64,000 nt of DNA from Chrysogorgia sp. JL179-B06. Its lineage: Eukaryota; Cnidaria; Anthozoa; Scleralcyonacea; Chrysogorgiidae. Each line of letters opens with the position of its first letter. Positions within the stretch are counted from its first letter, which is position 1. The stretch spans positions 398,501 to 462,500 of the forward strand of contig JAYKKM010000196.1 of NCBI GenBank assembly GCA_035772405.1. The letters run 5' to 3'. This document shows, in pieces, positions 1-11,694 of the stretch. Below the pieces are notes generated by a model, which was given only the letters and a program-made list of their open reading frames with translations, made no database searches and was not told where the DNA came from. A program made the position numbers and the translations under genes.

Positions 1-780
1 GACGCCCGCTAGGCGTTAACTCGGGCTACTTTTAGGGACATGGCGCGCATATTGCCTGCGGAGATTGGTATTGGTGGCATGTTAGACAGTTGGAATTAGA
101 AAACCCGCTCAATTGTCTTATATTACAAAGGATAATTTTTAATGCATTGATTTCTGTAATCAGGCACTGAAGGCATTGTGCAGCGCTCGTTTAAAGTGGG
201 AAACTTTTAGAAGCAAGTTGGGCTGGAAATGAGGACGAAGAAAAGTCAGGCGTCTACACGCAGGCTAGCCCCCCCCCCCCCCCCTCCACCCCCAATGCAG
301 AACGCCTGACACGCAGACGAAATTTAATGTTAACACAAACACGGCAATGCTATTTTTTCTAATATCTGTTCGATTGAAGGTCTTCCTGTGTCAAAATTTA
401 TATAAAAATCAACGGCAAGGTATACGAAACATATCTGTTACGGAATTACATCGGTTTAATGGACATAAAAGCATTAAATCATCGGGTAAACGACGAATAG
501 ATCTTGAAGCCATGTCCTTTGATTTTAAAGACGAGTCTCGCTTTAATCGCTTACGCATTTTCTCATATAACAACTGATCTTCACAATTTACGTAGACGAA
601 ACCTACAGCGTTCGATTCGCCAGATTCAAGTGATCATTTCGATATAGAATTGATTTAAATCGAACAAAAACACAACGTTTCATAATGATTAATATTACGG
701 AGTTTCACGGATAAATGTCAACACATGGTATAATAATATTTCCCTGTCCTTCGGCTGTCCATTCCGTCTTCATGATTGAT

Positions 781-1090
781 CTCTCATCTGTGTTTCTCTC
801 GTCTTGGAGAGAATCTTTGCAATGGTTTGCGGGTTTACAGGTCTCGGTAAACTTTTCCAACTGCGATTCATTGCCAATAAAACGAAAGTTCGAACTCGCT
901 TCAAATATTCGCTCGCATTGCCTTGCAACGACTATATGTTGTCATGTTGACGTTTCGTCCACGGTTCTGCGAGTTCTTTCTTTAATCTCTCATCTGTGTT
1001 TCTCTCATCCAGTTATCCTGGAGAGAATCTTTGCATTAGTTTGTGGGTTTACAGGTCTCGTAAATGCTTTTCCGACTGCGGTTCATTGAC
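781..1090. repeat. Direct repeat pair of about 100 bp
   Basis: Two diverged direct copies (781-880 and 985-1090) are separated by about 105 bp. Both run from ctctcatctgtgtttctctc through ggagagaatctttgca and gggtttacaggtctcg to attca/ttcattg. The open frames across them are explained by the repeat, and no protein family is recognisable. Confidence 0.7.
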
Positions 1091-1162
1091 AACAAGTTTT
1101 GCAATGCCTATCGGGATGACTGCATTTCTTGCATGTTTCGCAAAGCCTATTTTTATTTTTTT

Positions 1163-1250
1163 TCCTTGCAATTCTCGATATAAATAACAACACGGAAAAC
1201 AGAGCCCATTTTAAGACTCTGGCTACCACAGGTGGTAGCCCGAGTAATAA
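1163..1250 (+). repeat. Dispersed repeat, copy 1
   Basis: This segment is homologous to 49193-49275. Both contain a run equivalent to aagactctggctacca followed by a short palindrome and gtag. The second copy lies inside the AGMO gene (intron 3). The family was not identified. Confidence 0.65.
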
Positions 1251-2190
1251 TAATAACTAGAAATACGTGTACACAACAACTCTCTGAAACGAAATATTTT
1301 TTTACAGTTTTTAAATGTTAATATGCATATTGAACGGGAAAATTCTTAAAAACGTTATTATAAGATGGCAGAAAAACTAGTTAGAAAAACTATTATAAGA
1401 TGGCAGAAATACTTGAAATTTAAAAAATTCCGCTGTCTGAAACTCTCTGTTTATCAAACACCTTGACGTCGTCGGTACACTTTCGAGCTAAATTCGGACC
1501 TAGTCTCTGTTACAGATTTTTTAATAAATTGGTTGATTTTGACGCTTATAAACAAATTGTTAGAAAATAATAAATATGAAAGTGTGTTCTAAACATGCAT
1601 AACAACAACGTTTCATAGCCACTTTTAAATACTTTAAATACGGAGCGAGCACATAGGTAGAGGCTGAGTATAGTTCAATCACTTTATAACTCTTTTAACT
1701 CAAGTAATATTCTTCAACAATGTTCCATAGCTCCTAAATCGATCTTTGGTGAATTACAAGAGGAAACAAAACTTTGTATCAAGGCCATAGTTTTAGCCTT
1801 GTTTATATACCGTTAATTAAATCGCCATGTTTTAAAACTTCAGTGCGTTAAAAATTTAGCCTGAGCACGAGAAAGGGATCAAAATAAATAAATTAATTTT
1901 GTCAATAACTAATTCAGTAAATAGAAAGAAAAGAAAAGAAAAAAAGAAAAGAATAACTAGACAATTGGAAAAAAATCGGAAAAAAGCCGTAGCCGGTGGG
2001 GTTTCAACCACTGAGCCTCGCCGACAGTGATATCTGACAATTTTTGGCTGACGTTTCATATAAGTATCCAGAATTCATCATAGTCCTAACCCCAAACCTT
2101 ACTCTAATCCTAACCCTAACTCTTACGATAATGCTTTATTTTTAAAATAACAGCTGATTTTAATCGGGTTTGCTATAACCGGGCAATGAC

Positions 2191-2603
2191 CGAGGATGAG
2201 CATGAAATCTTGTTGGTCAGCAGTCACATTAACTGAATAACATCGAGGGGTTAGGAAGACAATTAAGGCGGGGGTTAGGGTTAGAAAACTTATTAGGCGT
2301 GGGTTAGGTATATACTTCAGGTAACGTTACGTTAGGTAACACTAGACATGGTTTCCATCTGTTTTTTATACCCCTAACCTAACCGAAATCCTTACTCTAA
2401 TCCTAATCCTAACCCTAACCGTAAAATATGGTGGGTTACCATGAAGTATATCCCGTGGGTTAGGGTTACGATCTAAGTTGTTTTGGGATTAGCGGTTATT
2501 TCCATGACTAAGTGACAACATTCTGGTGATTATATACCTCAATTCCCTTGATGTTATCCAGTTAATGTGACTGCTGACCAACAAGATTTCATGCTCATCC
2601 TCG
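2191..2603. mobile_element. MITE with telomere-like interior
   Basis: Inverted arms of about 59 bp (2191-2249 and 2545-2603) differ at about three positions. Their shared core includes gaggatgagcatgaaat. The interior is rich in ggttaggg/ccctaacc tracts and shares the phrase gatctaagttgttttggg with the MITE at 13455-13646. It has no coding capacity, so it is a non-autonomous element. Confidence 0.75.
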
Positions 2604-2894
2604 CCCGGTGGACTACCGATAGTCTATGTGACGTCATTTCGGGATTTATATGAAACTTCACCCTAATTTTGGTACACAAAGGTTGATCTAATTCTTATTT
2701 ACTTTTCCGCCTGCTCTGAAGACTCGTTTTCACATTCGGACTTCAAAAGTTTGGTATTTATTTTAACAATTACGGTATTTACAAAATATTTAATATCTTT
2801 CGAGAGGAGCCCTTCAGGCTTCATAAGAGTAAGAGCCCAATTTTTTCCATTTTCTTTTTCATCACGACTTACTTTGACGAAGCTGGCTCCACTC

Positions 2895-2995
2895 AAAATG
2901 TCAGTATTTTATTCCTAAAAATCTCGGCAGTTCACCACCTTGTCGCTTTACTACAGTATATCCAAAACACTTTCTACGCAGCACTCTATTTTTTT
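2895..2995 (+). repeat. Truncated copy of the cagtatttcg fold-back family
   Basis: It contains gtcagtattttattcc, a run close to atctcggcagttcaccacc, and then ccaaaacactttctacgcag, in the same order as the copies at 13180-13283 and 59430-59523. The ribozyme-like half is missing. Confidence 0.6.
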
Positions 2996-3061
2996 ACACT
3001 AGAAATACGTTCCACAATAACCCAGGCTCTTGGGGGGACCAGTCGCCCTTCCGTTTCCACC

Positions 3062-3106
3062 TAATAATAATAATTATTATAATAATAATTGTATTATTAT
3101 TATTAT
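3062..3106. repeat. (AAT)n-type low-complexity tract
   Basis: This is a tract of taataataa/attattatt runs. It lies downstream of the 3' end of the minus-strand reverse transcriptase remnant and could be that element's A-rich tail, but this is only inferred from position. Confidence 0.5.
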
Positions 3107-3411
3107 ACTGTAGCAGTATGACACGTATGAATGCTAATTACATAAAAAGTAACATAGGGCGCAAGTACGTAACCTATGTTGCTGTCAAGGATTAATATAA
3201 AACAAATTGTTGTAACAGAATATCTACTAAAACTTAACAAGTCTAAATGTTTAAAAGTCATTAAAATTATCTAACAACTAATATCGTAAAAGTTATCAAA
3301 GGATTCTCTATCTCATAGTGATGTTTGCCTTCTTATATAATCAGGCTATATTAAATCTTTCATCCGATTTAACTTCCTTTCATGTAATGACTTTAAATGT
3401 TCGTGCGATAT

Positions 3412-5165
3412 TTAGGGTACAGGCCCCAGCATCTTTCGCATTGTAGTATCCAAATCTCTGGACCATCCTCCCAGGACATCAATAATCACATTGTACTGTT
3501 CCACTTGGTACCCAGGGTACTGTTGTTTAAGTTCCCATCTCAGGGGGCCGTACTTTAGCGTTTTCTCCTCATCTTTCTTTTCACGGTTGTTAATCCACGG
3601 ACAGCTCATGTGATCTACGAACCGAGCATCTACAGTACTCTATTCGCTGTCACATGGTTGTACTCTGCATATATGGTACATCCCAGAATGCTTGCGCAGC
3701 CTCAGATTCGTAAATCGAGCCCGGTACTTTTGGGGAGTACTGAACCACGGTGGAACTGTACTCGCTAGCTTCATCACCTTCAGCATCTCGAAGAAGAGGA
3801 TTTTTAAGGCTGCATTGTGTCTTGAGAGGTACTTGTTTTGTGCCAGTGCTGAACACCCTGCTATAACACATGTGCAAGGCTCTCCGCGGCCTTACCACAC
3901 AATCTGCACATGACGTCATCAATCTGGCTTGTCTTCGTTTTATGTGATGTGTACAACTTCGTTGGAGTTAACTGTTCGTAGAGCTCCATCATCCCAGCTA
4001 TGGTGTGCGAGGGTGCTTGTTTACACTCCTTCAGCCATGCAAAGCATCCTGTTTGGTTCAGTTTTTCATCATCCCATCTGGATTTTAGAAATTTCCCTTG
4101 CCACTTTTCACCTCGGATTTTATCTCGAAGCTGTTCCTCAACTGCTGTCTTCAGTTGTTTCTTAACCTTCTCTCCAGATGCCATTTCCCCTTTGTTGTTA
4201 CTGGACGTGGGGTGCGGGTGACTTAAGTTTACAGTGATTCCAATCTCGTTAGCATATTTTAACACCTCCTTTACTAACGATTGATGGCCTTGATCAACTG
4301 CTCTTTCTTCAAACGCCCGAACCAACTGTACTGTGGGATCTGTATTTCTATACATCTTGATACCTGCTTTGATCTTGGTTAGCTTGTACTCGTTCTCCAC
4401 AGAGCAAAGACCACGCCCTCCTTTGTCTCTCGGTAGGTATACAAGGGCCGTTGATCCCAACGGATGTTTCCCACCACTCTCCACGATAATCTTCCGCGCG
4501 TCTCGCGGCCAGTGCTGTGTCCACATGAGATAAGAGAGCACTGACATTGCAAATTGATTGGAAGCTAAGACACGGTTGTAAACGGATAGTGGGCTTGACC
4601 AAATGATCGATAATCTTTGGAGGTAGACTTTCGCTGCGCATTCTAGCACCAACTTCTCTTCTTGAATCAGCCTCTCTGGAACGCCCAAACACTTGTACTG
4701 TGTCTCCTCTTTAAGATATTCTATTACCGATGATTGATCTACATGTAGCTTCAGATCCTCAGCCTCTTGCGTTTGAGCCCCCTTTTTAATGTGTATTACA
4801 TTACATTTCTTGTAGTTCCATTGGAGACCAATGTCTTCCATCGCAGCTTTTGTCGATTTCAGGACTCTACTCAACTTCGCCTTGGATGCTGCGAAAACTT
4901 TAAGATCATCGACATAGCCGTGGGCACAGCGCATCACCTTGAGGTAGACCCTTGTTAAAGTGAATTGTCCCAGAGGACTCTTTACCGCATTTGGTGTTAA
5001 CCACGATCTTTGTGTTCCAGCTTGCGCATAGGTTGTATATAACTCTACACAACCATACTGGAAATCTGTGCACCTGCATCATCTTCTTTAACCATCCATG
5101 GTTTACGGAGTCATATGCCTTTTCAACTTCACTAAACACCCAAGTCGATTTTTTAAAAATAATTT
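3412..5165 (-). pseudogene. 5'-truncated, frameshifted non-LTR retrotransposon reverse transcriptase
   Basis: The remnant lies in at least four frames on the minus strand. From about 5165 to 4910 there is a stretch with EKAYDSVNHGWL (RT motif A) and GLPQGDALCP (the next RT motif). From 4937 to 3861 the frame holds GYVDDLKVFAAS (the catalytic YVDD) and a long thumb/connection region ending in [15 protein letters not shown], a cysteine-histidine motif. At 3922-3650 and 3609-3412 further frames end with MSCPW and [14 protein letters not shown]-terminal Cys/His motif followed by a CPW motif suits elements with a restriction-like endonuclease (R2/NeSL-like), but the clade is not certain. Homology stops just upstream of motif A, as expected of a 5'-truncated insertion. 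The frame changes mean it is dead. Confidence 0.8.
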
Positions 5166-5613
5166 CGGCAATTATTGTCGTAAAGTAGAGAACAGGATAC
5201 GCTAATTGAGGTGACGAGATCTTATTGCGTTTAAAAACACGTAGCGCCGGTCCCGCAAAACAAAAGACCAATACCTCCCATAGACGAGATGTCGCGTAGG
5301 AAGACAACTGAAATAGCGATGTAAACAAAGTATAATTACGCTAATTCGAATCAGTTAATGTATTTCTCAAACTAAAAGTACGTGCTCTTAATGATTTGAA
5401 TCAATTGAATGGCGGCATTGAAATAGATTTAAATAGAACTTACGCAGTTTAGCAGTTGCGCGTAGACCAAGGTTTAAAAACAAAGTATCAGAATATCGTG
5501 GCTCTTTCTAATCCTGCAGTTCTGTCGTGAAGTAGTCAAACTAATTTCGTTAACGTTCAAGTGTTCAATAAACTCAAGTCTCTAAAATGTCGAAAAACGA
5601 GTACTACTTAAGC

Positions 5614-5674
<61 letters not shown>

Positions 5675-6055
5675 AATAATAATGCCTAATGCAGATTGCA
5701 GATACCATATGTTGATGGTTATTAATACAAAAGCAATGTAACAAAGCATACAGGTATGGCATTGTGTACTGTAGTATCTAAATTTTATCACAATGTACAT
5801 ATATAACCTATATTGATGACACTTCAATCCCTAACAATTTCTGCTAATATACATGTAGTGAGTGTCAACATACCCAATGTCAACATAATCTTATATAAGC
5901 TGTATTTTACATTGCAAGCCTAGGACAAGTATTGTCCAAGCCTATTAACAGACACAATAAGTTGTGGCCCACTAGGCCAGCTACTGTAGGCCTAACATGT
6001 TCCATAATGGATGGAGTAAACACAGATTATTTATGGAATACAGACCAGTATACAA
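5166..6055. other. Non-coding stretch
   Basis: It holds a (TTA)n microsatellite at about 5614-5671 and AT-rich sequence. The poly-Asn frame across it is a product of the trinucleotide repeat. Nothing else is recognised. Confidence 0.55.
5614..5671. repeat. (ATT)n microsatellite
   Basis: About 19 consecutive att/tta units are followed by taataataataatg. Confidence 0.95.
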
Positions 6056-6475
6056 TACATGGACGTTAAGGTCATATCCTCCGGAAAATTATTCCCAGTT
6101 GAAAAAATTATAACCTTATTTATTGCCATCGAGATTCAGATGGAGAGAGAAGGTTACAATGATGTATTGGTTTGAATGATATATGTATTGCCTATGCAGC
6201 AGTAACTATACAGTATATCAGTAATGCTTGGATGTGTTAAACTATACACTGCTGTACGCGAATGCTAGCCGCATATACAGTAGGCAGACATATATCAATC
6301 GAATCAGTACATCATTGTAACCTTCACTCTCCATCGGGAAATCAATGGTTAGAGCATCTTACCAGCAATCAGAAAGTTACTATACAGGTTCAATTCCTGT
6401 CGCAGTCCCACAGAATAATTTTTCTGAGGATATGAGCTTGCATGACAATCATCCATGTATCGTCTACATTTTTTA
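6056..6475. mobile_element. Fold-back element with tRNA-derived SINE segment
   Basis: Bases 6056-6165 are complementary, with divergence, to 6305-6475: the left has gaaggttacaatgatgta and the right tacatcattgtaacctt. The right part has an RNA polymerase III promoter pattern, an A-box-like tggttagagcat near 6345 and a B box ggttcaattcc at 6387-6397, followed by a tail containing tttctgaggatat. The same tail recurs at 42212-42262. This fits a tRNA-derived SINE family whose partial copies are arranged head to head. Confidence 0.65.
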
Positions 6476-8406
6476 CTCCGAGCTCTGCTTTATTCACTAT
6501 GTACAACAGTGTATATATTAACGCTGACAAGTATACATGAGTAATGCTTGTTTATGCTACAAAATTGTAGGCCAGGCCCAGGTCATATAAACAGAGCTAT
6601 TTTGCACCCTAAACTACCAGTACTGTATATATAGGCTAATTATCAAGCATAGTATTTATAATTTTAATAAAATAATAAACATAGTACTGTATGTGCAATT
6701 TCAAAATTTGTACTAACACTTAGTATTCTGCAGTATTATAAAGCACAAATGGTATATATTTTGAACTGCATGGATTTAATTCCAACTGTCAAAATAAAAT
6801 ATATCTTTTGAAAATTCTAAACATTCAAAACATTACACACTTTCAAATTTTTTAAGATTTCTGAAAAAAGATTTCTGAGCAAATACCAAAATTATATTTT
6901 TGAAAATTCTAAACATTACACACTTTCAAATTTTTCCATGATACCTACAAACTTCAAACTTGCACCATAATTGTGAATTTTCAAGGCCGCTTTCTAATGG
7001 CATATAGCATAAATCTCTCTGAACATTAAGTATTTCAAAATATATCTAAAGATTTCGGAGCTCGGAGCAAATACACAATACAGTGTACAACTAATACATG
7101 GTTGACTTGTTGTTTTATTGAAGAGAGGCACTTGGCAGTGTAGAAATATAGATATCTTAAAGGTTGGTGCACTGCCGAAATAGTGTGTAATAGGTCTATT
7201 CAACGTTTTGAGCGAAAGTCCTTCGTCACTCAAGAGTCAAGTCAAAGAGTTAAACAATAAAATGAAGCGCACTGAAGCAGTGAAGGCAATGGCTATTCGT
7301 ACGGTAGCCAATATGACGGTAGTCTCTTAGAATTCAACGAAATGCTAACGCTAATATCACCAAAATCCTAAACCTAACCCTAAACCTAACCAAATTACTA
7401 ACCCTAACCAAAAAAACTATGCAAAAAAGGCAAATTAATTGCTCAACACAGACTTTATTTACCTTTTATTTGTGCCTGTCTTGGTGATCTTGCCTGTAAA
7501 AACTACAGATTCGGTAGTCATGTTTGTTCAAAATAAACACATGTGCGGAATATGGCTTATTTTGATGGCATATAACTTTCGCCGTCGGCGAATCGCGGCT
7601 TCTTCCGAAAGGCGTTTGTCGCGCTGGCGGCAATTTAAATTTAAATGCCAAATTTAATGCACAAAAAAAACTGTTAAGTTCAAACGTCTTCACCATCACA
7701 ATTCCTAATCCTAACCTAATCCCTTCGACTGCCAATAATTCCTCTCAATCCCCAATTTTCCTTTGTTTCCATGGCAACTAAAAAGGCTGTTAATGCATTA
7801 TATATATATATATATGATCCGAGATCAGGACTCGCTTGCATCTCCCGTGATAAGGGACTAAACGCCGGTCGATATTAGCACCCTCTCCCCAGGCCTTCGG
7901 CCGGCGCTTTGCACCAGGCTAGGGGATCAAAATTCCCAGTTTTCTCTTCACTGATCTTTTGTTTTCAAAAATAATACAGTCACCACCAATTATATGTAAG
8001 TCGCTTACAGTATACTGTATGCAAAAGTCGCTTATAAACCAAACCTTACTGTAAGAAAGTCATATACATATACTGTATGCAAAATATAGTTTGAAATTTT
8101 GGACCAAAATCACTTATAAAGATATTTGTTCTATACCCAGGTGCTTACGGGGTCACAACCATGTGTGCGTCACGTGGCAGGTAGTAAAATAAATGCGTGG
8201 GTGCCAACTTCACTTACAGATCAGGCAGTACCGGTATTTCAATGTTTCACGTTCTTCGACAATATTTGTTCTTCGACAGTAATGTTCAACAGTATTTCAA
8301 TGTTTGTTTTTTACTAAGTTCTTTGACTATTTGCACAGTTGAGACTACAAGTACACAGTAAATTGGCCCATCCATTTAATATGTGCAATGCCCATTTGAT
8401 TGCCCT
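6476..8406. other. Non-coding stretch with decayed repeats
   Basis: Around 7125-7233 (minus sense) lies a degenerate copy of the ribozyme-like fold-back family, with ttttgagcgaaagtccttcg. Telomere-like ccctaaacctaacc runs occur at 7368-7412. A (TA)n run lies at about 7800-7815. No gene is recognised. Confidence 0.5.
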
Positions 8407-8776
8407 GCATTAGGCCAAGTAAAAAAATATAGTAGTTTATTGTCCTAACTTTAAAAAAAGGAGAATGCAGGCACTTTTCTTTTTTCTTTTTTAACACAAT
8501 ATTAAATCTATTTAACATTAAGCACAAAAACAAACCATGACAGAATCGAATGGATTTCTCTGGAACTGCTTCGATACAAGATTGCACCAAAACAAATTGT
8601 GACGTGTAAAACCCAAAATGAACCGAAAAGTCCCGAAAATTGCCAAAATGTAATGGAAGATACAGAAACGCACGAAAATGATCGAAAGGTGGCGCAAAAG
8701 GCTCCAAAACAAAACATATTTTTTATGCAAATTAAATAAAAAATAAACTACTATATTTTTTTACTTGGCCTTATGC
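8407..8776. mobile_element. MITE-like inverted repeat
   Basis: Arms of about 35 bp, 8407-8441 and 8742-8776, share ggccaagtaaaaaaatatag with its complement. The open frames on the minus strand between them (8345-8730) lie wholly in this element and match nothing I recognise. Confidence 0.65.
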
Positions 8777-9224
8777 ATGGTTCAATTCTTGCTGTTACCA
8801 TCCCCCCCCCCCCACCGGGCACACCCCCGGGGATATGCAAATTTTCTATTACTTAACTGCACTTTCCCTGCCCCCGGGCAAGTAAAAAAAATGCAATTCC
8901 CCACCCCGGGTACAAAATTGACAAAAACTAAAAAAGTTTTTATATACATGTACATTTCACAAGTTGTAAAGATCACAGGAATCAGCTTAGAAAGACTTCT
9001 CTCTTCCAACCAGTCAGCAACAAAAGCAAAAGTTTTTACAGAGAAAAATTGAAGAAACTGGTTGCTGTTCGACACCATTTTTCGCCCCAACATCCTTTGC
9101 GTTCAGGCACCCCCAGGATACCCGCAGGACCAGATGGTCAACAAAATTCACACACCCCCACGTTTGCCCCAGGGGGGGGGGGTGCCCGGGGGGATGGTAA
9201 CAGCAAGAATTGAACCATGCATTA
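8773..9224. mobile_element. MITE-like inverted repeat with C/G homopolymers
   Basis: The left arm from 8773 (catggttcaattcttgct, then ttaccatcc and a C run) is mirrored at 9178-9224 (ggatggtaacagcaagaa, then ttgaaccatg). The element abuts the one at 8407-8776. The interior is AT-rich and non-coding. Confidence 0.7.
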
Positions 9225-9668
9225 TATCCAAAGAGGGTTGTTCATCAACATTTACCCTAGAGGGCATGAGTGATGTTAAAATATACTACATGTATAATTA
9301 CCCAATATTTTTGATGCTTATTAATGATATCCTAGGGGAGACTAGGTTAAAATGGCCTAGGCCTCAGATAAATCAAGGTGTGGGAGTCGATCACTCTCAA
9401 TAGGCATAAATTAAATGATTGGCATATTTAAATGAGTTTGGTTTATTTTGGCAGTGGCAGCGCTGCGGACGAGGTATGTATCGGCGTAAAACCAAACCGC
9501 AATATATCTCTATCGTCTATTAATAAGCATGCAGAAACATCCAGCATTAATGTAACACGATCTAACACGACCATCATCAAAATCTAGCAATAATATTTGT
9601 AGTAAGTATATATTCGCCCGTCAGACGACAACAGCCATGCCGCTGAAAATTTCAAAACAATAACATAC

Positions 9669-9806
9669 CCTAAAGTCTTCTTGATTGATCGCGAACATGT
9701 TATCCTTCGGCTCGAACGTGTGTGATTCATCAATCGTAAGTTCAACTTCCTCTCCATCCTCCTCTGTCTGTTTTGGACGCCATATTGTTTTTCCGTGAAA
9801 ATCCGT
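9669..9806 (-). CDS. Possible coding exon, unknown protein
   Basis: An open minus-strand segment has an acidic, low-repeat composition that reads like real protein (fragments EEDGEEVELTIDES and EPKDNMFAINQEDF). It ends at a good splice-donor sequence (gtatgt, complement of 9663-9668). There is no in-frame ATG; an ATG in another frame (ATGGCGTCC) opens only 13 codons. It could be the exon of a host gene running leftwards, or chance. No family is recognised and no partner exon was found. Confidence 0.2.
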
Positions 9807-9946
9807 CAAAGCACAGCAGCCCAGGCAAAGCTAGTCTGAATTAAGTCCTAAATTCTATTCTTTGAAAAATAAGTTCTAAACATTCATTTTTTCTTTCCAA
9901 ATTCCAACTACATAGTCCAAACTTATTTATTTGTTCTGAACGGGTA

Positions 9947-10096
9947 AGCTGGATTTCGATAAAGCGAATATAGTCGCGCGAGCGACTCTCTTCTTTTGTT
10001 TTATGAGTGCTCGTGTGCAACCAAGTAGAAAACCATTCAATTTATACAATAGAAAAGTCATTCACGCGACTATATTCGCTTAATCGAAATCCAGCT
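9947..10096. mobile_element. 150-bp MITE
   Basis: The arms agctggatttcgat(aa)gcg... at 9947-9981 and their complement at 10065-10096 pair almost perfectly. They begin AGCTGGATTTCGAT and share gcgaatatagtcgcg. There is no coding capacity. Confidence 0.8.
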
Positions 10097-10192
10097 TTAA
10101 AAAGTGTTCTCAACAAACTTCGTAAATCTTTTCTAAATTCGTGTAGAAATTCATTCTAATTAGTATGCATGACCGTGAGGTACTAGGTCTGA

Positions 10193-10330
10193 GTCGTCTT
10201 CTGGACGATCTTTTTTAGTATCCGCGAGGAGAGATTGTTACGATCGAACATGCCTGCATACGATGAAATACAACATGGAACTACTAACCCCAAAACAACT
10301 TAGATCCTAACGCCCCGCCTACTGGGTAAC
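10193..10330 (-). mobile_element. Half copy of the gtcttctggacgat MITE family
   Basis: The run gtcttctggacgatcttttt at about 10196, then tagtatccgcgagg, gcctgcata, ccaaaacaacttagatccta and cccgcctactgg, follows in the same order the reverse complement of 13500-13646. Only one end of the element is present. Confidence 0.65.
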
Positions 10331-11544
10331 CTTAATATATAATACATTCATATATTCCTTGTCACCCAATTGCTTTTAATTTGTTCTCACATATAATTTA
10401 AAACATTTGCCCTTCGGGCTCGTGTTTCCACGGCAAAAGTTTCTCGTTCTCCCAAACTTTCACTCGCGAGTGATTCTATTTAAAACGTATGGGAACATGG
10501 AAAGATGCTTTCTATTTCTTTTATAAAATAACACTGAGGAAATAAGTAATAAGATTATTTTATTAAATGATGAAAATATACATTCTCCTTACTCGCGCTA
10601 GACAGCGTCGTCGGATGAACGCTCTTTACTGTGAAGAAAAGCATCCAATTTTCTCGATTTTCTTCTTGTTGGATGTCATAGAACATATTTATCGACACTT
10701 TAGCTATTTGTACCATGGTCCATTACAAATGCTGCATTCTGATTGGCTACTCAACCGTTGTCTATTCGTCACAGACCATGATGGCGAAACGCGCTCAAAA
10801 CAATGACAGAAAACTCTCGTTTTGGGGAGGTTTCAGATGAGTTTTTGGATAATTTTTTTGAGAATGCATGATTTGTAATAGTCCACTAATTTGTTTCTAC
10901 TAAAACAATTACACAACTCGTCCTCATTGTCTATGAGCGAATAGTCAACTCAGGCTTCGCCTTCGTTGACTATTCGCTCACAACTCGGACTCGTTGTCTA
11001 ATTGTTAAATAGAAACACGGCTTTCAGCCAATTAGCGCGTGCGTTTTTAATTTGTTATTTTATAAAACTGTATGGACTGTATGGAAATACGGAAGATGTT
11101 TTAAAAAATTTTAAATACTAAAGAGGTAGATTACCGACATGACCGACATTGTTTAGGTTAATGTACACGAATAATTTTATTGACTAAATATTGTGGTGTA
11201 GGAACGATTTGTACAATTATTGTCCTTGATGTAAAATATCCCAAACTCCCAGAGGCCAAGACGAAGGTTACGTCCCCATGATTGGTTATTTCTGTTGTTC
11301 CTTGTTTTGTGTTCCGTCGGGCTACTGTGGATTGGTACTGGTTTCGTCAACACCAGGTCTTTCAATCTTGAGTACTGCTGTCTATAATCTAATTAACGCA
11401 CTCGCTTCATAACCTGAAGAGTGAAGGCACACTCAGATAAAGGCAGCCTATCGTGCTACAATTTTTGCTTCTGCTGTGAAACAGCAAACGCTATGTGCCC
11501 CTCAAACGCTATGTCATCGTCTTAGTTTGGATGTTTTCGTCGGA
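10331..11544. other. Non-coding stretch
   Basis: It contains a short inverted repeat with arms gagcgaatagtcaac (10935-10949) and its complement (10965-10979). Otherwise it is AT-rich sequence without a supported gene. A 79-aa open frame near 10567 has no recognisable features. Confidence 0.5.
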
Positions 11545-11694
11545 AATGACTGAAAGGGACCTTTCTGTTTTTGTCTGGTCTTTATTTTCGTTAGGTTGGG
11601 GTTAGCTATGGTTATGGTTAGCTTTAAAGTTAGGATCAAGGTTAGGATTAGGATTAGACTAGTTCTTGAAAATTGGAAGGTCCTTTTCAGTCAT
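11545..11694. mobile_element. MITE with ggttag interior, copy 1
   Basis: The end aatgactgaaagggaccttt is mirrored imperfectly by aaggtccttttcagtcat at 11677-11694. The interior is a run of degenerate ggttag/ttagg units. It is the same family as 36311-36533. Confidence 0.7.

Larger units (their letters stand above)
1..2190. other. Gene-free repeat-rich stretch
   Basis: I see no convincing gene here. The first 34 bases recur at 40831-40864. A direct repeat of about 100 bp lies at 781-880 and 985-1090 and shares phrases such as ggagagaatctttgca; it creates a 124-aa open frame with no recognisable domain. Bases 1163-1250 recur in the same orientation at 49193-49275, including a small palindrome ctaccacaggtggtag. 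A C homopolymer lies near 270-290. Confidence 0.6.

Noticed and set aside
715..1089. 124-codon open frame
   Set aside because: It spans the 100-bp direct repeat at 781-1090; no domain, splice signals or conserved pattern.
8345..8730. Three overlapping minus-strand frames of 69-120 codons
   Set aside because: They fill the interior of the MITE at 8407-8776 and read as low-complexity Phe/Ser-rich sequence.
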